Shown here one piece after another: positions 33,502 through 46,512 of a stretch of DNA of 64,000 nucleotides. The stretch comes from Sarcocystis neurona. Taxonomy: Eukaryota; Apicomplexa; Conoidasida; Eucoccidiorida; Sarcocystidae. Each line of letters starts with the position of its first letter. The first letter of the stretch is position 1. The translations under genes and the position numbers were made by a program. The stretch lies in contig KL647288.1 in assembly GCA_000727475.1 (NCBI GenBank), positions 2,507,226 through 2,571,225 of the forward strand, given 5' to 3'. Under the pieces are notes generated by a model. That model did no database searches. It was given only the letters and a program-made list of their open reading frames with translations, and had not been told where the DNA came from.

Positions 33502-33535
<34 letters not shown>

Positions 33536-36500
33536 CTCACGTGTGGAAGCGTACAGTATCTCAAGTATACGTATATATATATATATATATGTATATGTGT
33601 GCACTCACGTATTGCTCGTTAGACCGTCTCATATATATAAATATATATATATATATATATGTATGAAGTGGCGGACACATTTCTACATATATATGTATAT
33701 GTGGACGGACTCACAGATGCATCTTTAAACCACCTTAAATATATATATATATATATACATATATGTGCATGGACTCACGTATTGCTCTGTAGGCTATCTA
33801 CGGTGTATACATACGTATATATCTGTGTACAAGCATGTAGACAAACCCCATGTATATACACGCGAACCACATGTATACATTTCTTTACTTCCCTCCACGT
33901 GCACGAATGCGTGAGAGTGTCCACGCTTGAACCTCCTCCTCGAAGCAGCTTGTCCACAGGTGTACGTAGTGCGACACGTATTGATAGCATTCAGGCGTGC
34001 GCACAAATGCTTGGCAGGCTGCTTGACTTTTTAACTTGCGCAACTCTCCGCAAAAGTTAAGTAGCTAATTCCACGCGGGACTGCGGGAGGGCGAGCGGGT
34101 CACTTTCTCTTCTGGAGCCACAGCCCCACGCAGACTTGCGTGGACACCACAGAAACTTGCAGGCATGCATACGTGTTTGTATGTGTACTTGTACATAGGT
34201 ATGCGCCATTACATGTGTGTATATACTGCACACATATGTATTCCTCTTCGACGTTCGCATCTGTGTCTGAAGAGGCACCGCACAGAGTGAGTGCTGCGTT
34301 GCTCCAGAGGACAGAGAGGGGGACAGGTGTCTCGCCTTGACTGCGGCGCATATGCGTCGTACTCGTAGCTCCAGAGTACAAAGATTGAGACAGATCTCCC
34401 GCATTGACTGCTGCGCGTATCCCTCATGTATTTCTTACCCTGAGGCAATTGAGGCAAAGTGCTGCGCGCGTGCATCACGCGTCTGTTAGTCGGGAGAATA
34501 CAGCGGTACTACGCCTGTGCGCCTCAGCAGACGTGTCGTGCTTCACTCTGTGCTAAGGTCATGCCTTGTGACGCTTATCGACTTAACTGAAAGGCCCGCA
34601 CTGCTCCAGCCAGCGGAGAGCCGTTCTTTCAGGTGCTACTGTGGCCCAAAGTTCAGGCGGGGGCGTCTCTTTGACAAAACATGGGGGACGCAGAAGTACT
34701 GTCCACAGCTCTGCCGCGCCGTGATGCAGCGGTCGTCCACACGTCACCCAGCACATGGGCATGCAGCCTCCCACACGTGCATGTGGTGGCTATTTCGTTC
34801 AGAAAAAGGAAGTCCCAGGGAACGTAGATAACCGGGAATGTTTACCGGAAAGGCGATAGTGGGAGGAGTCGTCGCTGTCGCTGTTGTTGTTTCTCTCTGG
34901 TGCACTTGCAACTGCTGGCTGAAACGCACACACACGCAGAGCTCGAAGGAGAAAGCGCTGATGGCGCGTGATGAGTAGAGGCATCAGGCGCCACCACACA
35001 TGCACGTGGAGAACGCCAGCAGTTGAGGACTTGCTGTGGCTACCACACGTCTGACTGCCCGTGCCTCCATAAGAGAAGCGTCAGATACGCATGTTGCTGC
35101 TGCTTTGAAAAAGAGACGGGCCTGTGCGAGAGAAGTCCCCCTCTGCGCAGGCCTGTGCAGACGTGCAGCTCTTGTGGAGGAGGAAAATCGTATACATACA
35201 CACACATATACATTCGTCATTGGTACACGTGTATACATGTATATGTTTCTCCTGGATGCTACTCCTCGCCTTATATATATATATGTATGCACATATATAT
35301 TTCTCTCGTATGCGTACGTATCGCCCCTCGCCTCGGAGACCGCAGCAGACACTTTCCGATGTAGACGTAGTGAGAATGTGCACACTGGCCCTGCAACAAA
35401 TTCGTGTACACTCGTGTACCTACATACGTACTGTTTTAGTGATATGTGCAATGGGACAGAAAGATAGTTATATACGTCGAATATTTGCGTACGTGCGTGC
35501 ATCCTGTGTGTGCGTATATACCTCGAGTATACATACATGTGTGCACACGTATATTTATATATATATATATATATACTTGTGTGTGTACGTGCCTACGTAG
35601 ACAGTGTGTGCATGTATATACGTGTTGGAGCACGTCGTATGAGTATGTACGTCTCTACGTCAATACATTCGTATACGCAGCTGAGAAATGAATAGAAGAG
35701 GCAGTTTTTCCGTAACTTTCAGAAAGTCAAATGTTATTGTGAGGATGAAGGAGACTCAAAGGGAAGATCCAGAACCGATGAATGAGAACGAGAACTACCA
35801 TCTTTGACGCCTGCAGAAGAAAGGGTCTCTTTGTGGCGTGTGTGCCGGAGATTAGTAGCTTCCTGTGAAAAAAGAAGGTTCTCCTTTTGTTTTAGTCATC
35901 GTTATTTCTGTTATCTTGCCCCGGTGACGATCTCTGCTAAACTTTCAGTTGAGGAACTTCTACACCTGACATTGGGGTACACATCTGAATAGAACTATCT
36001 GCAGACGTGGCTGTCAATCTCTACAGGAGAATACATGTATATTTATAAGATGCAGATATATATATATATATATATCTACCTACACAGATGCCTATATGTA
36101 TAGGTACGCATCTCTGTAAATTTGTGTACACACATACAAAACAATCTGTACAAGACTTACATGTATTAGATTCAAACATATATATATACGTGTATAAATA
36201 TATGTATGTATACGATTCTACAAATTGGTTTACCTACAAAAGGAAAACAGGTACACCAGATTTTACGTTCAAGATGTACTTCTACAAAGAGGCGTGGGTG
36301 CACGTGTACAGCCCTCTAACTCTCAGTGGTTGCACACACCTTACACACATGATACATATTCGGTAATACATACATATTTATATATATAAACGTGTTCGCA
36401 CATACGTGGCCTTCGTTCTCGATACATGTGGTTGGTTTTCTCTGTGACCGTGTCTATAAATTTGCATCTGTTGCATTTTGATCTTGCTGTCACTGTGGGG

Positions 36501-39500
36501 GGCGCCGTGCACGCCTCTCTCTCACTCCTTTTCTGTATACATATATATATATACATATATGTGTATGTATATTTATACATGTACACCGGTGTGCCGGTAG
36601 AGAACTGCATGCTCGTTTAGATGCGCGTGCGTGTGCCCTTCCCCTGCTGCTGTTGAGTGAGTGTTGGTGCTGTTGAACGGCCGCTCTTTACCTGCTGTTG
36701 CTGTTTTTTCGACTGCTGATTTTCTGCTGCTGCTGTTTGTGCGTGCGTTCTGGGTGCTGCTGCTGCTGCCGCTTCTACAGCGAAAATCGCCACGGCCTTG
36801 CGACAGACCGAAGTGACCGCTTTGGGGCAGCACAACGCATTCGGCGATGAGCAGCTGTCGGTCGACGTTTTAGCAGAGCAGCTGCTTCGCGATTACGCCG
36901 AGAAAACGCGGTCCATCAGGGCTGTCAGCAGTGAAGAAGATACTCCTCTTAAAGTAAAGCAACCGCCAACTTCGAAAAAGACACACAGACAGCTCCTCGT
37001 TCGGCAGGCACTGTTCGGTGTTTCTGTGTGGATATACGTGAATATATGCAGACACTTGTGTAGTGGTTGTCTGTGTGTAACGTGTGTGTATGTGTAAAAT
37101 GTATGTAGGCGCGTACACGTGTGTCTATACGTATGTATGAATGTATGTATGTATACGTGGGTGTATGTGTGTGTGTGTGTGTGTACGGGTCAACGTGCAG
37201 AGAAAACGTGGGGAGGGCAGACAGACAGGCAGAGGGGCAGTCGAAGAGAGGAATACAGACAGAGAGACGAAGAACAAGAGAGAAGCGAAGAAGCAAGAGA
37301 GGAAACCACAATATAAGGAAGAAAAATATATATTGACACACACTTGAGATGGGTGTGTACTCTGTTTGTGTGTGTGCGGCAGCCAAGGTGCAAGAGAGGG
37401 CGTGGATTCAAATTCGTGTGTGTGTGTCTGTATATAGACTCGAGCGGCCACCTACATTTCTATATGTCTATCTCCGTGGACACGCATGCAAACACACGTA
37501 TAATATACCGGAGTGGCTACCCTCGAAGTTGTATCTATTACGTGTATATCTGTGTATCTGCAGAAAGAGACAGGGACTTACATACATGCATCCATATATG
37601 TATGTGTGCGTGTAAACATACACACCTGCATGTGCATGAATTCAGGTACACACACACATACATCCACACACATATACATACGTACACGCACATACATATA
37701 CAAACATACACGTACAAACATACATACGCATACCCATACATACGCATACCCATACAAACTCATACATACACATACGTACACATACATACACATACCCATA
37801 CATACTCATACCCGTACAAACTCATACATACACATACGTACACATACGTAAGGATGCAAACATACATATACAAACATACATCGCCATTAATACATATCTA
37901 CAGAGGTAGGTTGACGACTTTGAGTACATGTGTATACGGACGTGCACCTGTCTGCACTCGACTATTGCAGCGGTGTGCAGACGACGTCTGCAGCCGTACG
38001 CACATCTCTGCGCATGCGTCGTTGGTGTGTGAACGTAGACTCGAGCGCATATCCGCATGAGTATTTGGGTCTGTACGTATACGCATGTATGGGGACGTAC
38101 ACATGTATGTGCGTCGGCGAGTTTATGCGTGGTTAAACATATATATGAGGACGGATGAAGTAAGTTCGTCGGTACGACGCGCATGTATACCTGCGTCAAC
38201 CTGCCTAGGTGCCTGTGTATACACATACATCTCTCTCTATTTATATATATACAGGTACGTATTTACATAGCCCTCGCGTACAAGTGTGGAAGCGTATTCT
38301 TTATTAGCTGCGCGCACGTGCATATACTGATGCGTGCGTCTCTGACAGTAGCACGGCGTCTGTGCATGGACGGCAGCACTCGTTTCAAGCTTATATTTGA
38401 CCCACAAGTGTAGAGGGCGACGCATGCATGTGTTTTTCCTTGTACAGACATAAGTCTGTCTATTCGTGCGCGTCTATCTAATTGCAGCTGCACTCTCGCA
38501 GAGAGATGTATGGATGGAAGGAAGTTGTACGTGGGGGGATGAATACGTCAGCTCCACGTGTCTTCGCGTCGCTGCGTCTGCAACCTGCCTTCCACCTCTA
38601 CTTCGTCCAGCGTCACGTGCGTCTTGTGTAAATGGCAGTGCCTCGCACGCTGCAGAGAAGAAGAAAGGCAGCCGGCTGTTGCACCGTTCCGTCCGGAAAA
38701 AAGACAGAGAGAGAAAAGACAGGGATGTTTTTCCGCTCTTCGTGCTGTGGCGCAGTTTGTCCGCGGCCAGGCTTTGTCTGCCCTATCTCTCTCTTCTCTC
38801 TAGACAGGGTTGTCTTCTGCGGTGGAGACGTACGAGAGCGGAAGCGTAAGCGAACCAGGTGGATGGCTACACAGGCATGTGTTATGCGTGTGTACATAAA
38901 CTATATACATATAGGGATGGCCTTGTAGACAGAGAGAAAGAGCGACAGACACAGAGACAGGGAGAGGTGTCCCTGTAGGCGCACATTTGCGTCTACATGT
39001 TGTTTCTTGAGAGAAAAAACGAGAAAAGAGAAGACACGCCTTTCTCTCATCTTCGCAAATGTACTACATACGCAGGAAGCCGTGAGAAGGGAGAGACAGG
39101 TGTCTTCTCGTGAATCCTGGATGACAACCAGAGGAAGAAACCCTACCTTGAGACCTTTGCACAGCCATATATATGTATGTGTGGTTGTAGTTAAATGTGT
39201 GTGAAATTCTACGTGTACTTGCGTGCAGGTCCACGTGAGGCAAAAAAGAGGCAGCAGTATCCTTAGTGCCCACAGATAGACACTTACACATGTATATCTG
39301 TACGGGTAGACAACAAAGGAGAATAGCAAGAAGCGGATGAACAAAGAGAACATATATATGTGTGTAGGTCAGGTTGACTATGAATTTACGTTTCTATTGA
39401 GAGGTCTTTCTTTCTGCAGGAGTGCAATGAAGAAGGAGAATTTATTCTGTGTTGGGATCCGCTCGACGGCAGCAGCATCGTCGACTGCAACTGGACCGTC

Positions 39501-42500
39501 GGGACGATCGTCGGCGTCTGGCGCCTGAACTCCCATAATCTGCTATGGAAGGGGAAAGAGACGCTCATTCATCAAACGGGTAGAAAATCAACGAAGTTAG
39601 ACTGATGTGCATGTGTGTAGCTTTGCCGGGAACGATAGTTCTCTACACGACAGATGGAAATACGCTTGTGGAGAAACGAATAGACGCGCAGACTTCAGAC
39701 GGATCGACATCTACACATGTGTCTGTCATCTACGTACATCTTTATGTAGAAGTTCGCGTTTCATATATATATATATGTAGGGAGAGAGAAAGACGGAGAG
39801 AAAGAGAGAGGTGCGGATATTAAGAGGGAAACATCCTTCATTTGGTAGAAGGCCGACGCGGGTATGTCACTGAGATGTGTGTGTGTGTGTATGGATGAAG
39901 CTAGGTGTATGCGTGTGTATGTATATATGAATGAATGGGAATGTACGCACATGGGTGTATATATATGAATGGGCACGTACACGCATTTATGTGTGTACCA
40001 CACGACGTGCTCGTGTGTGTGTGTGTGTGTGTATGTATCTATTAGCGTGCGTGCGAGATGTAGTGTAGGGAGGGAGGTGGAGAGAGACGAATATATAGAG
40101 AGAAAGGAAAATATAATAGGATAGACACACATGCACACGTATATATATATACATATGTGCGTGTCTGTACGTGTTTGTGACATTGCGACTACCTACGGAG
40201 GGGTGTTGAATTCTGTCTTGGCGTATGGATGTCGGTGAGGAAGACCCACCGGTAGAATATATGAGCAAGTCTGTGTATACGTCTGGTCTATTGCTATGTC
40301 CGAGTATAGGGATATTATCTCTACAGCACCCGCTGGTGTCTATATTTCTATCAAGACGGTGCTCGTCTGTGCGTGTATGTTTGACTGCGTCTGTGGAGAA
40401 TGTATGACTGTCATTTGTGTCAAGGAGAGATAGGCGTTTGTGTATACGCACGCTGGAGTATATCTGCGTGACGATGTACTGCTGCAGGACGGTACGAAGA
40501 AACACGACTCAGCTGGTGTTTAGTCGCATCTGTGTATGCAGAGAGACCGAAGCGGGGGTACAAACAAATATACACACACATATACGTGTAAGAAATGTGA
40601 AACAGAAGGTCGTCTGAGTATGTCTGCGTAAAAAAACGTTGCTGCAGGACGGTACGGGAAGACGCGCACCACTCCGCTGATGTTGGGTCGATTGTGCGTA
40701 CGCAGAGAGACGGAAGCCGAGCAGAAATAAACAAACAAACACACAGAGACGCACACGTGTGAAGTAAAGTTGAATTAGAAGGTCGTCTTAGGGTTGGGAG
40801 ACGCGTATGTAGCGGCACGGAGGGGGGCGTGTGGAGACCCGTGGTTTAGGAGAAGTACGCATTTTCCACGTTCCTGCGCGTTTCCAGGCTACTTGCTCCT
40901 GCCACATCATATACAGACAACTTTTCACATATTTTTATATGTAGAAGGCGCTGTATAAGTCTGTGAAGGAGAGACCTTGTTCTCCTAGAATACACGTGTT
41001 TGTGCCCGTCCATCCGCACATACACATACATTCAGGTATAGTTGTAGAAATCAGATGTATCCGTGTCGTCGTCTGCGCGTCCACATATACACATACGTCT
41101 GTGTGTCGGCACTATATGTGTAAACTTTACATTTATATGAGTAGGTGCGCCCGCGCGCGCACACACCCACGTGTACACTGACATGTGTCTATACCTATGT
41201 ATGTAGGTTTGAGATTTATCCGAGTAGCTGTGTTCGCGTCCACATCTGTATACACACGTATGTGCGTACATTTATGTGGACGTAGAGTTTAGATTTATCC
41301 GAGTATTTGTGGAGACCTGCCGCTGGGTGCCTCAGGACGCCAGCAGGTGGCGGCGCTGGCCGTCGTCTACGGCCCGCGGACGACGGCAGTCGTGGCGCTG
41401 AACCCTCCCCAGCAACAGCAGCAGAGCATGAACGCGGCGACGCAGAGGGTCGAAGAGAAAGGAGATAAGGAAAAAGAGGAGGCCGAGGGGGGGAAGGGCC
41501 GGAAGTTCATTATGAATCTGCGACTCACAGACGAGGACGTGGTGATGCTGGGAGAGCCACGTATTCGACCCGAGGCGAAGATTTTTGCGCCTGCGAACCT
41601 CCGGGCCACACAGGATCTGCCGGGATATCAGCAGCTTATGAAGTACTGGATGGAGAAAAAGTTTACTTTGCGCTACACGGGTGGGAAGGATATCAAAAGC
41701 TCTCTTTCAGAAATGTGTATGCCGTTTATTTGACCGTCCCCCCATCGCGAGGCGTCCAGTGGATGTGCCCCTATATATATGTATATATGTCTGTTGCTTA
41801 CACGTACATTTGCGTATACATAATTATATGTGTGTGGACTACGTGTATGCATTTGAAAATGAATAGATTTATACGGCCTTATATTTTGCGCTCTCGCTGT
41901 CTCGGCACCTATCTATTTTCGTGAGATCATCCGACGGGGTACGGGGAATAGCGAAGAAAAAAGAAGCGTCCGCGGATATATACGCGGAGGGCGGGAACAG
42001 ACGAATATATATATATATATATGTAGGTGCTGTGCTACGTATATTGCGCAATACGTAGCTGAACGTTTAATTCTCTGTGTATATCTGCACGTACTGAGGG
42101 AGAGGAAAGTAGCTATCGCACGTGAAGAAGAATCAACGGTGACGTCCTGAAGGCTACACAAGGCAATAATCTCTGCCTCCCTCGCCTCTCTGCGGACACA
42201 CAAATGCGTGTGACATGTATGGTGCATCTTCTTTTGCTTGGATATGGACATGTACATATGTGTGTGTATGTATGTGTGTATACATATGCGTTTAGAATCA
42301 TCCGTCGTCTTCTATGTCGCGCTATGAGAACGTATGTATATATGTATATGTGTCTGTATGTATGTGCCTGTCTACTATTGTTTAGCTGTACGCAGCGTAG
42401 AAGTTATTCTTCTCTCCGTCGGCGTGTGTGCATGTCTGCGTTTACACGCGGGTCTGCTGACGGCGGACAAAGTCGGAAATTCGATACGAGTGGAGAAAAA

Positions 42501-44082
42501 TGTAAACTTCTCAGGAGCGTCTTTGCCATTGCAGAGTCTCATTTGTCGCAGTGTGTACGCACCTGTGTGGCGACGGTCTTTTTCACAGTAGGACGTTGAT
42601 GGACTTGTTTGTTACATACATGTTCCACAGCTAGCGCCGAGGGAGAAGACCAGAACTGCATGGAGTGGCGGTCAATTTGTTCTCATCTACGCACACGCTG
42701 TACGGCAGAGCGTCTTTCGTCCTCTTCCCTTCCTCTTTTTTCGTTTTATTTCTCTTCTTCTGGATCTGTCTCTTCTCCCCGTTATGTTCCACTTTTTGTC
42801 TCGCCTTTCGCCTTGCCGCTGTGTTCCTCGAATCCCTTCCTTTTTTTCCCTCTCCTTCGTCTGTTCCTTTTTCTCTGGTTTTCTCATTTCTTCAGGAGGG
42901 TTTGTGCCGGACGTTTACCAAATTTTCGTCAAGCAACAAGGCGTCTTCTGCAATCCTGCCAGCAAAGCAGCACCGGCGAAGCTGCGCATGTGCTTCGAGG
43001 TGCTGCCGCTGGCGTTGCTTGTTGAGGCAGCCGGAGGAAAAACAAGCGATGGAAGGACGTCTCTTCTCTCGGTGGTAGGAATGCTTGCGGCCACAGTAAA
43101 CGGAAAAGTGCAAGATGACGAGGTGATGCACGTACATAAATATATATATATACACATACATACATATATTGATATGTGTATCTGTCCATCTACACGTGTG
43201 TGTATGTGTATGAATATTTCCTGTACACAGGTGCAAATGCATTTACATATATGTGGATATATTTCATCTGTATAAGTGGCGCTGACTGCGTGTCATCGGT
43301 GTAGGTATCGGCATGTACGTACGTGCACATGTTTGTCTGTGCTATACGAATATAAACAAGCGCACGCGTATGATCTGTCAGGCATGTAGGCGCCTAGGTG
43401 AGTTCACGAAGAGAAGGGCCGGTGGTGAGACGTTGGGAAGAGACGGACAAGGGAGAGAGAAGAGAAAGGGATGCGTGCTTTTACGAGGTGGTTGGCCACA
43501 TGGGAGGTGTACGGTGTATATACGCTCGAGGTACCTGAGGCAGAGAGCATTCTCTTTGACCGCCGTCCGAGTGTATGTACACCTCGTGTGTAGGACGACA
43601 GCTATCAGGAGCGCATCACCGTGTCTGCGCTGACTTCCCCCCTTTCACTGATTATATGTATCTCTCTTTCTTCTGCACGTTGCATTTATTATCTGCGTAC
43701 GTATTGAGGCGTCTACAATCAGTTCCCTTCCCTCTCTCATTTCCGGTGTAAGTACACTTGTGTTGGGTCTTTGTCTTTGCTTTGTCCAGACACGGCCCCA
43801 CTGCGTCTTCCGTCTTTGTACATACACATCTGTGGATGCCACTGTGTGTGTTTGTGTACCTTTCTCCAGTTCGCATACACAGCCACTTGCGTATCCCCTT
43901 GTTTATAAATGCAACTGTGTAAACAGACAATACTGGTTTCCAGTGGACTTTTGCCTGTCGGCCTGTATGTGCTTGCGCAGCCGATCGAACATATGGACCA
44001 CCGCACGCCGTTCTGCTGCGGCAGCGCTAATGAAGTGCAAAGATTCGAAGACGCTCTTGCCAAAGCAACTGCTGCCAGTTGA
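32797..44082 (+). CDS. Sedoheptulose-1,7-bisphosphatase (six exons, complete)
   Basis: Hydrolyses sedoheptulose 1,7-bisphosphate to the 7-phosphate, pushing carbon from glycolytic intermediates into pentose phosphates. Exons: 32797-32890, 36781-36953, 39420-39579, 41336-41680, 42896-43074 and 43981-44082 (TGA), all with GT/AG borders and consistent phases, giving 350 residues. Motifs: [19 protein letters not shown] (49-67), metal-site SSEEDTP (81-87), [11 protein letters not shown] (101-111) with the catalytic metal-binding loop, [28 protein letters not shown] (254-267) and the C-terminal [18 protein letters not shown]. This fits plant-type SBPase rather than ordinary FBPase. Length is close to the mature plant enzyme. 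A short polyGln plus Lys/Glu insert sits in exon 4. There is no obvious plastid leader, so a cytosolic enzyme is likely. Five introns of 0.9-3.9 kb hold microsatellites and an assembly gap. Toxoplasma is known to have a homologue. Confidence 0.92.
32980..33830. repeat. TA-rich minisatellite around the assembly gap
   Basis: Units of TATATA run plus a GGACTCACGTATTGCTCGTT-like core and a TCTCAAGTATACG or TCTCATATATA tail recur at about 33015, 33533, 33602, 33708 and 33772. Copies vary in the middle. The array lies in intron 1 of SBPase. Confidence 0.75.
33072..33501. other. Assembly gap (430 N) in SBPase intron 1
   Basis: The run of N is flanked on both sides by TA repeats and by an identical 39-base unit (33015-33053 and 33533-33571) starting GAACTCACGTGTGGAAGC. 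The gap length is probably an estimate, and the true sequence is likely more copies of the same repeat. Open frames drawn across the N run are meaningless. Confidence 0.95.
37625..37890. repeat. CATACA/ACATAC hexanucleotide-type repeat
   Basis: About 260 bases of degenerate ACATAC, ACCCATACATACGC and ACAAACTCATAC units lie in intron 2 of SBPase. Frames through it encode Tyr-Ile-His-Thr repeats of no biological meaning. Confidence 0.8.
40481..40800. repeat. Two-copy ~160-bp tandem repeat in SBPase intron 3
   Basis: GCTGCAGGACGGTACG starts both units (40481 and 40641), followed by related segments (CGCAGAGAGACGGAAGC versus TGCAGAGAGACCGAAGC) and ending with AGAAGGTCGTCT. Copies differ by substitutions and small indels. 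Confidence 0.8.
41040..41320. repeat. Degenerate ~80-bp tandem repeat just before SBPase exon 4
   Basis: AGATTTATCCGAGTAGCTGTG-like cores recur at about 41050, 41125, 41208 and 41289, with GCGTCCACAT in the first and third units 159 bases apart. The array ends about 20 bases before the exon 4 acceptor. Confidence 0.65.
42715..42895 (+). repeat. Polypyrimidine tract before SBPase exon 5
   Basis: About 180 bases of C/T-rich sequence end in TTCTTCAG at 42888-42895, directly before the exon that completes the LRYTGGFVPDV motif. It is a well-supported example of the extended pyrimidine tracts used as guides elsewhere in the window. Confidence 0.75.
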
Positions 44083-46512
44083 GAGGAGGATGTCAGACTC
44101 CTATAATGGACACTTCTGGTAGTGTAAATAGAGTTGTGTTCATGTAGTAGACAGTATCTCTCGCTTAAATGCGTGTAAACGTACACGGATGTACACATAC
44201 GTACAGGTAGATCAATATGTGTATACATGTACGTCAACACCCACACACGCGTACACGTGTGTACACGTTTCTCCCTGTGTGCATCTGTCCACGTGGCTGT
44301 ACGTATTTGTAAATATATATACACATGTGTGAAGTCTGAAATTTTTATCCAGGAAGAGCTGAAGTGACATGCAGGTGTAGTGTGCAGAATGGACGTTTGT
44401 CGACAGCTCAGGTGTGGACTCGTCTGCCAAGCACAGCTGGACAATGTCCTGCACCAAAATAAAACTGTACTTCAGTGCTGCTGCTACGGAAACAACAGAA
44501 GAAAATTTCCTCGGTGAAGAAGTGCTGCCTTTGCTTTGACACGTGGAACCACACTTCCACGCAGCTCCTGTGCAGAGAGCACGAGTGCACCGAAGTTTTG
44601 AGGGAACAGTTCGTTTTTTCAACATACAGAAAGAGACCGTTGCCACCGTACGAAAATCCGTGCTGCCGCTTGAGTACTGGAAACGAAATTTCTTTTAGAC
44701 AGGCAAAACGTTCGAAGATAGAACTGGAAGTGGACGACTTTAAGATTACACAGACGACTAGTTGAGATGTGCAAGCTCTTCTTGTTGCCCAGCGGAACCT
44801 GTTTCGATATATCTATCTTAACATGCGCAGACACGCGCGCACTATAACCTGGCTGTTTCTTCGAGCGGTTGCAGCTACAGCTCACATCTACTACAGCAGT
44901 GTATCTCTGCGCGTGAATACGGGTGTACAATGTGTAGCTGCTTTTTTCCTTCTCTCTCTCTCTCCCCCTATATAAAGGGGCATACATATATGTATACATA
45001 TGTGTATCCGTGTGTACCTGTACGTACGTATATACATATTTATGCATACGTGGACTTACGCGTCTGTATGCACCATGCGTAGTCCACTTGTGTCGCTACA
45101 TTTTCACTACGTGAAGTTAGTACGACTGGGTATTATCAAAGTGGTGCATCGCCGGTGAAGGCGGATGTCAATTTTCTCGTTAGACGCCGACGCTATTGTG
45201 TGACTCTCGCGACTTGTACGTCTGTACACCCAAAGACGGAATAGGACTGATCTGATTTTCAACGAGCTTGTGTAGCGTGACAGAAACTGGTACAGGGCTC
45301 ATACAGTGTCAGCCGGCAAGGTGGAAGAGGCAGGCAAAAAAGTGTTTGTCTCGCTGACCCGCGTACGCGTTCCACGATGATGCTTTCCACGGTCGAAGGA
45401 AAATGAGAGATATGGGCAGACCTAGTTTTTCGCCAGGTTGTTGACCTTACTTCACAAAGTCTGCTCGATGCTCCTCCATCGGGAAGCGTAGCCACCTATT
45501 AGTGAAACATCCTTTGCGTAAAAGCGTTCTACACTATTTGCAGGTGCATATGAAATTTCATTGTTTGTGCACCAAGGAGAAACAGAAAGGCGGCGTTGCA
45601 CAGCGATAGAATGTCCACACTTCTGAAATTTGAGTCGTGGTAAGACGGGACCCTATGCCTGGTGAATGCTGCATGGACGTAAGAGAATGTGTCGTTTGTT
45701 GTTCATGAGGTTGAACAGAAGAGTCTTTCGAGAGCAATCGTCTACTCGAACGATTATCGCCCGTGGTCGAGGTACGAATCCAGGGAGACACGTAAAGATT
45801 ATCAACGTCTTAGCACGTAGTGGGAAACAATGTATATGTGGCATCTGGTACGAGGGCGTTAAACAGATGAAACGCGCAGCTAAGCTTCACACACTTTCTT
45901 CCATGCAGAGGTGAGACTGTCGCTTATGAGCTCGAAAATGTAGAGGTAGCGTGCTTCTTGGAACTAGTGAACATGTTAGAAAGAATGGGCAGTCGAAGGC
46001 AGTAATCTTAAAAAATTTACAGACCAGTCAGTGTGTATACGTGTGTGACTATTAACACGCACGCGTACACTTGCATTTCAGCTGTCGACACTAAGACGTT
46101 CGGGAGCGAACACAGATCCACACATACGCATACACACTGACGTACGCTTAAAAACAATGTGCGCATGCGTATATGTATCGTAATGTGTAAGTGCGTGCGC
46201 TCGTTGGGTCCCCGGCCTCCATCAGAAAAGATGATGAAATGGAAGGAAAAATAAGGTCACTAGTCGTTCATGCCGCGGCGAGAAGGGAACGATTCATATT
46301 TCTGCAGAAAACACATGACAGCTGTAGGCTGAGACTCGCTTCTTCTCATGTGTAAGACGCATGCGTTTGTACGGTTGTGCTCCTGTAAATCGAGGCAGTC
46401 CCGTGCAGGCGCACAGCGTGTGCACAGGTGTACCTCTCTCCGCATCTCAACCCACAGATAACTGTTTCTAATGTATCTTGCTGTATGTATATACGAAGTA
46501 GTGTTTCAGATC
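44083..46512. other. 3' flank of SBPase and unassigned sequence
   Basis: 44.1-44.35 kb and 44.95-45.1 kb are TA/GTAC-rich. 44.33-44.77 kb has coding-like frames on both strands. 45.1-46.5 kb is nearly free of microsatellites; frames at 45259-45495 (minus, with VESIIVERVRGSARQ) and 45666-45914 (plus, with RHVKIINVLARSGKQCICG) are repeat-free but unrecognised. Nothing here could be assigned a function. Confidence 0.4.
44330..44765. CDS. Coding-like patch, strand unresolved
   Basis: The minus strand reads VAAALKYSFILVQDIVQLCL and STNVHSAHYTCMSLQLFLD (44646-44330). The plus strand reads KKCCLCFDTWNHTSTQLLC and FRQAKRSKIELEVDDFKI (44475-44765). Both have ordinary amino-acid composition, so a real exon on one of them is plausible; the other would be its shadow. 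It lies 250-700 bases downstream of the SBPase stop. No family is recognised. Confidence 0.2.

Noticed and set aside
32864..33728. Long open frames on both strands across 32.9-33.7 kb
   Set aside because: They consist of the N run translated as X and of TA repeats read as Tyr-Ile; they are not genes.
34517..34831. Plus-strand ORF of 104 codons inside SBPase intron 1
   Set aside because: It has a mixed composition but no domain, sits within an intron whose borders are well supported, and shows no splice signals; probably chance.
37344..38060. 238-codon plus-strand ORF of His/Thr/Tyr repeats
   Set aside because: It is a translation of the CATACA-type repeat in SBPase intron 2.
43588..43640. 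Candidate last SBPase exon reading [13 protein letters not shown]
   Set aside because: It does not match the SBPase C terminus. The exon at 43981 ([19 protein letters not shown]) matches and joins in phase 0.
45705..45800. Possible tRNA gene with a GAGGTACGAATCC B-box-like word
   Set aside because: The sequence around it does not fold into acceptor, D and anticodon arms, and the A-box is missing.
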